Program-made: the position numbers and the translations under genes | Part shown: positions 7,806 to 10,536 of the stretch, piece by piece | Position numbering within the stretch: the stretch's first letter is position 1 | Layout of the letters: every line of letters begins with the position of its first letter | From: JBCCRH01 sp039208045 | GTDB taxonomy: Bacteria; Bacteroidota; Bacteroidia; Chitinophagales; Saprospiraceae | DNA: 10,536 bases | Reading direction: 5' to 3' | Assembly (NCBI GenBank): GCA_039208045.1 | Contig: JBCCRH010000202.1 | Span: 1 to 10,536, forward strand | The notes under the pieces: generated by a model | Seen by the model: only the letters and a program-made list of their open reading frames with translations | Databases searched by the model: none | What the model was told of the DNA's origin: nothing

Positions 7806-8681
7806 TTAGTTGGATTTGAGGTAAGAGAAATATACGTCTTCCAGACTCACTTGTGCGGCTGGCTGAAACGAATCATCAGGCCGATAATCGCTCCGTACTC
7901 GGATCGTTTGGCGGCCGCTGGTGCTGAAGCTAGTGGTGAGGATATTGAATTGCTGCTCGTAATTGGGGAGCTCTCGGCTATCGATCGCTTTCGTCCATAC
8001 CTTACCTGTAAGTGCACTGACAGCAGCTTGGGGGGATTGCTGTAGCAAAATTTGTCCTTGGTTGAGGATAGCCATATCTGTACATAGGGCTTCAATGTCT
8101 TCCACTAGGTGGGTAGAAAAAATAACGAGGTGATTGGCTCCAATTTCACGGAGAAGGTTCAAAAAGCGGTTGCGCTCGGCAGGGTCGAGGCCAGCGGTTG
8201 GTTCATCGACGATGATGAGCTGGGGATCATTAATGAGCAGCTGAGCGATGCCAAAGCGCTGACGCATACCCCCAGAATAGGTACTCACTGCCTTATGGCG
8301 CTTATCGTATAAATTAGTAAGGTGGAGTACTTCTTCCAGCTTTTGCTGGCGGTCGCGTTTGGACGCAATGCCTTTTAGTAGGGCAAAATAGTCTAGCAAT
8401 TTCCAAGCGGATACTTTTGGGTATAACCCAAAATCTTGAGGGAGGTAGCCGAGTATTTTGCGCAAGCTCATGGGGTCGTGGAGTACGTCAATTTCGGCAA
8501 AGCGAATACTTCCTGCATCTGGCTGCTGAAGGGTAGCGATGGTTCGCATCAGGGAAGACTTGCCTGCACCATTTGGGCCTAAAAGGCCAAACATACCAGG
8601 CTGAATATGGAGGTCTATTGCCTGTAAGGCTTGCACGCCATTAGGATAGGTTTTGGTCAGATTTTGAATGTGGAGTTCCAT
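7806..8681 (-). CDS. ABC transporter ATP-binding protein
   Basis: This 291-residue cytoplasmic ATPase drives the permease-peptidase encoded directly downstream. All nucleotide-binding motifs are present in order: Walker A GPNGAGKSS (35-43), Q-loop Q82 in YLPQDFG, signature YSGGMRQ (135-141), Walker B LIIVDE (155-160) followed by the D-loop GLD, and switch histidine H191 in FSTHLVED. The YLPQDFGLYP sequence and the ~70-residue C-terminal extension fit the CcmA/NatA-like group that partners ABC-2 permeases. The chosen ATG at 8681 gives the usual start of the fold (MELHIQNLTKTYPNG) and has a purine-rich AAAAAAGAAG four bases upstream. The gene ends one base before the permease ATG, so the two are translated from one message and presumably assemble as one complex. 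The substrate cannot be read from the ATPase; no motif suggests a specific one. Confidence 0.95.
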   Translation of the reverse strand: MELHIQNLTKTYPNGVQALQAIDLHIQPGMFGLLGPNGAGKSSLMRTIATLQQPDAGSIRFAEIDVLHDPMSLRKILGYLPQDFGLYPKVSAWKLLDYFALLKGIASKRDRQQKLEEVLHLTNLYDKRHKAVSTYSGGMRQRFGIAQLLINDPQLIIVDEPTAGLDPAERNRFLNLLREIGANHLVIFSTHLVEDIEALCTDMAILNQGQILLQQSPQAAVSALTGKVWTKAIDSRELPNYEQQFNILTTSFSTSGRQTIRVRSDYRPDDSFQPAAQVSLEDVYFSYLKSN

Positions 8682-8684
8682 GCG

Positions 8685-8706
8685 CTTCTTTTTTCTTCAA
8701 AAGAAG
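8685..8706 (-). promoter_or_regulatory. 8-bp inverted repeat in the ATPase gene leader
   Basis: CTTCTTTT (8685-8692) and AAAAGAAG (8699-8706) are perfect complements around a 6-base loop. In the minus-strand transcript the hairpin ends four bases before the ATG of the ATPase gene, so its downstream arm contains the only purine-rich ribosome-binding candidate. If folded it would hide that site. The arms are low in complexity and AT-rich, so the structure may be weak or fortuitous. Confidence 0.3.
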
Positions 8707-8748
8707 GGCATTTGCTGGAAAGTCGCTATTTAGGGGGCTTTGGAGGTA

Positions 8749-8768
8749 TCCCAAAAGAAGATTTGGGA
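8749..8768 (-). terminator. Hairpin downstream of the AraC-type gene, possible weak terminator
   Basis: TCCCAAA (8749-8755) and TTTGGGA (8762-8768) form a perfect 7-bp stem with a 6-base loop. It begins about 17 bases after the stop of the regulator gene on the minus strand. No T run follows it in that direction, so it does not fit a classical intrinsic terminator. It may attenuate transcription, protect a 3' end, or separate expression of the regulator from that of the transporter. Confidence 0.35.
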
Positions 8769-8784
8769 CGCTTTTGGCACTCGA

Positions 8785-9633
8785 TTAAGTCGAAATGTGC
8801 TTCAAATAATCGCTTGGGGAGCAGCCTTCGTGCTTTTTGAAGGCGCGGTAGAAACTGCTTTTGGAGCGGAAACCACACTCACTGGCAATACCCACAATGG
8901 AAAGGGTCTGACTATTGCCTTCAGCAACTTTTTCTTTAAAAGCCTCTACTCGATATCTATTGACAAAATCGTTGAAGTTGGTTTGCAGATGCTGATTCAA
9001 TAGCCAAGATAGCTTCTTGTTGGTAGTCCCTAGCTGATCTGCCAGGGTATTTAGCGAAAGCTGCTGCTCTAAGAAGGGTTGGCGCTCCCTCATGAGTTGG
9101 TTCAACTGAGTGATCATTAGGTTGCGCTCTTTTTCGGATAGCAAGGCCATTTCTCCACTTTTTTTACGCGATGCGCTTTCGCGCGAAGCATATTCATAAT
9201 CTTGTATGGTGCGCTTGTGGATAAACCAATCTTTGGTGAATCGGTAGATGAACGATAAATTGATGGCCAAGAAAAACGGGCTCGGTGTGCCCAAAAAGAA
9301 ACTATCGCGACTATCAAAGGCTTGCCAGAAGGTTAGCTGTGGCTGAAAGCTTTGATAGGCAAAAATTCGAATCAGTTCGGGGAGCAAGAAGACGATGCCG
9401 CACCAGAGCAGGTAGCGGTACATTTTCCGAAAGGAGAAATAAGAGGGAATAAGCCAAAAAGCATTGAGGTAGAAAAAGGCCACAAAAACGAGTACGCTGA
9501 GTGGCGCCGGTGTATTAGGCCGAATGGTGGGATCGAACCAGTTGGCGGCCCAGTCGACATTTACCGAAAGGAATAAAAACACCAAGAGGAAGAGGTGAAT
9601 GAGGGCTTCTATGAGTTGTTGGCGGCGGCTCAT
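8785..9633 (-). CDS. Membrane-anchored AraC-family transcriptional regulator
   Basis: This 282-residue protein has about four hydrophobic helices (roughly 8-25, 43-63, 73-92, 117-133), a charged, probably coiled linker (~134-185) and a C-terminal AraC-type domain (~190-280). Both helix-turn-helix units are recognisable: LSLNTLADQLGTTNKKLSWL near 193-212, and SIVGIASECGFRSKSSFYRA near 245-264, followed by FKKHEGCSPSDYL, the classic end of the domain. It probably senses a signal in or outside the inner membrane and binds DNA without leaving the membrane. It has no histidine-kinase or receiver domain, so it works as a one-component regulator. It lies 103 bp upstream of the ABC operon on the same strand, which suggests that it controls the transporter and perhaps itself. 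The ATG at 9633 gives a positively charged start (MSRRQQ) before the first helix. The signal is unknown. Confidence 0.9.
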   Translation of the reverse strand: MSRRQQLIEALIHLFLLVFLFLSVNVDWAANWFDPTIRPNTPAPLSVLVFVAFFYLNAFWLIPSYFSFRKMYRYLLWCGIVFLLPELIRIFAYQSFQPQLTFWQAFDSRDSFFLGTPSPFFLAINLSFIYRFTKDWFIHKRTIQDYEYASRESASRKKSGEMALLSEKERNLMITQLNQLMRERQPFLEQQLSLNTLADQLGTTNKKLSWLLNQHLQTNFNDFVNRYRVEAFKEKVAEGNSQTLSIVGIASECGFRSKSSFYRAFKKHEGCSPSDYLKHIST

Positions 9634-9723
9634 ACTGAAGTTTAATGTAGGGAAAATATTGGAAGCCTCATCCTTATATCTAGCAAAAGTGTTACCTTAT
9701 ACAAAGATTTATACCAAATTCAT
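9634..9723. promoter_or_regulatory. Divergent promoter region between regulator and GAF-like gene
   Basis: This 90-bp gap must hold the start signals for both the regulator (minus) and the plus-strand gene. It is AT-rich. CCTTATA occurs at 9672-9678 and 9695-9701, and a further TTATAC-like copy (TTATAC at 9697-9702 and 9709-9714, 12 bp apart) overlaps it; these could be -10 elements or regulator sites. I found no exact TAnnTTTG box with a correctly spaced TTTG on either strand, and no strong Shine-Dalgarno sequence before either ATG. Confidence 0.4.
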
Positions 9724-10536
9724 ATGGATATTCAAAGCATACCAGCAGCTGACCGAGTAGAGTTATCGAACCAATCTAAAGAGGAGGTGCTCCAGCAGTT
9801 TGCTACTCCTGATATTCCCTTCGAGGTGAAGTTTTGCTTTCAGCCTTTGGTTCAACATATACAATCCTTGAAAGATAGTGAGGATCAGGCGGAGGCATTT
9901 TTAGTCAATCATATTCTTACTAGATTGGAGGAGGCCCCAGAGCTGGCCCAGCCCATCGAAGATATGAGCATTATTGAACGCTATAACGATATAGCAGAGC
10001 TATTTATGCTCTTTTTATTTCCTCCGGCACTTCGCGATAAGATGATGGCAAAAGTGATGAAGCCATACGGGTTGAAGCCCCTATACGAAACGCCGCTACT
10101 GCACAAACTTTGGCACCAAAATCGCATGAAGTACACTATTGATACTTCCACCAATGTGTTTAAGTTTAATCGTACGATTCCTGCGTGTGTAGCAATTTTG
10201 AATGAATTCTATGGGCAAGAGATTGATTTGGAACCTCCCATTTTTGTGATGGTAGAGCATGAAGATTGTAAGTTGCCCAAACACTATCGCATACAGCTGA
10301 ATAATGATTTTGTGGCGATCAAAAAGCTGAAGCCGCTGAAGCCGCTTTCGCAAGAACAGATTAATCACTTGCTGAGCAATATCTACGATACGGACTTGTG
10401 GCTGCAGTATATCCCCCCTGAGAATTTTGCCTTCCACGGTATGGTCATTGGCTATATGTCAGATATTACGGAGGTAGAATCTTTGTCGCGTATTAAGTTT
10501 AGTTTATTGGAACGCGATGCGGTAACTAAGCCTGAC
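9724..10536 (+). CDS. N-terminal part of a large protein resembling the front region of Bacteroidota GAF-domain proteins (C-terminus cut by window edge)
   Basis: The frame is open for 271 codons from the ATG at 9724 to the right edge with no stop. The product has no signal peptide or membrane helix. Residues ~1-130 are mostly helical and include LFMLFLFPPALRDKMMAKVM (93-112); ~130-230 mixes strands and helices; then come PPENFAFHGMVIGYMSDIT (232-250) and ESLSRIKFSLLERDAV (~253-268). From memory the combination 'LFPP' and 'PPENFxFxGF ... TE-x-ESLSxIKxxLLExDA' is typical of uncharacterised Bacteroidota proteins whose C-terminal half carries a GAF sensor domain. That domain would lie beyond this window, so the call is provisional. 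The gene diverges from the AraC-type regulator and shares its 90-bp upstream region, but I see no direct functional link to the export operon. The alternative is simply a conserved hypothetical protein. Confidence 0.8.
   Translation, partial: MDIQSIPAADRVELSNQSKEEVLQQFATPDIPFEVKFCFQPLVQHIQSLKDSEDQAEAFLVNHILTRLEEAPELAQPIEDMSIIERYNDIAELFMLFLFPPALRDKMMAKVMKPYGLKPLYETPLLHKLWHQNRMKYTIDTSTNVFKFNRTIPACVAILNEFYGQEIDLEPPIFVMVEHEDCKLPKHYRIQLNNDFVAIKKLKPLKPLSQEQINHLLSNIYDTDLWLQYIPPENFAFHGMVIGYMSDITEVESLSRIKFSLLERDAVTKPD
10327..10344 (+). repeat. Two tandem copies of CTGAAGCCG inside the GAF-like gene
   Basis: The 9-base unit CTGAAGCCG is present twice in a row and encodes LKPLKP in the partial plus-strand protein (about residues 202-207). 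It keeps the reading frame. It looks like a small in-frame duplication in a loop and has no evident regulatory meaning. Confidence 0.5.

Noticed and set aside
10096..10437. 113-codon open frame on the minus strand
   Set aside because: It is fully antisense to the plus-strand GAF-like gene, which has a continuous 271-codon frame with recognisable sequence patterns.
1..10536. Search for mobile elements, CRISPR arrays, tRNA or rRNA genes
   Set aside because: No transposase or integrase motifs, no regularly spaced repeats and no recognisable tRNA or rRNA sequence were seen on either strand.

Overview
The window looks like chromosomal DNA of a Bacteroidota bacterium, probably a Saprospira/Lewinella-type marine gliding relative. 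This rests on the gene types (a fused ABC permease/M1 peptidase, a membrane-anchored AraC regulator and a GAF-protein-like N-terminus, all typical of that phylum), the mid-range base composition and the lack of strong Shine-Dalgarno sequences. The genus is inference; there is no rRNA or marker gene to settle it.

Five genes lie in a row on the minus strand, and a sixth diverges on the plus strand at the right end. In transcription order on the minus strand: (i) 9633-8785 encodes a regulator with about four N-terminal membrane helices and a C-terminal AraC-type DNA-binding domain; (ii) 8681-7806 encodes an ABC ATPase with all canonical motifs; (iii) 7804-4322 encodes a 1160-residue protein joining a 12-13 helix ABC-2 type permease to a periplasmic M1-like zinc peptidase domain, starting one base after the ATPase stop; (iv) after 148 bp, 4173-2614 encodes a 519-residue soluble protein of no firmly recognised family; (v) after 42 bp, 2571 to the left edge (at least 857 residues, no stop reached) encodes a large multidomain protein with a beta-propeller-like N-terminus, an Ig-like segment, a long amphipathic helical stretch and a Q-rich linker. 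On the plus strand, 9724 to the right edge is the N-terminal 271 residues of a protein resembling the helical front part of Bacteroidota GAF-domain proteins.

The regulator, ATPase and permease-peptidase form a coherent export module: the regulator probably senses an envelope signal and controls the transporter, whose peptidase domain would work outside the inner membrane. The two genes downstream are the most unusual part. Both appear soluble, neither has a visible signal peptide, and they sit together behind a leader with an imperfect direct repeat (TGAATNGTACT, twice, 29 bp apart) flanking a G-rich run. From memory they resemble poorly characterised large proteins scattered in fungi and some bacteria, the shorter one possibly with a TULIP/P47-like lipid-binding fold. 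That assignment is tentative and needs profile and structure searches. No tRNA, rRNA, CRISPR array, insertion sequence or integrase was seen, and no stretch over 300 bp lacks a gene.
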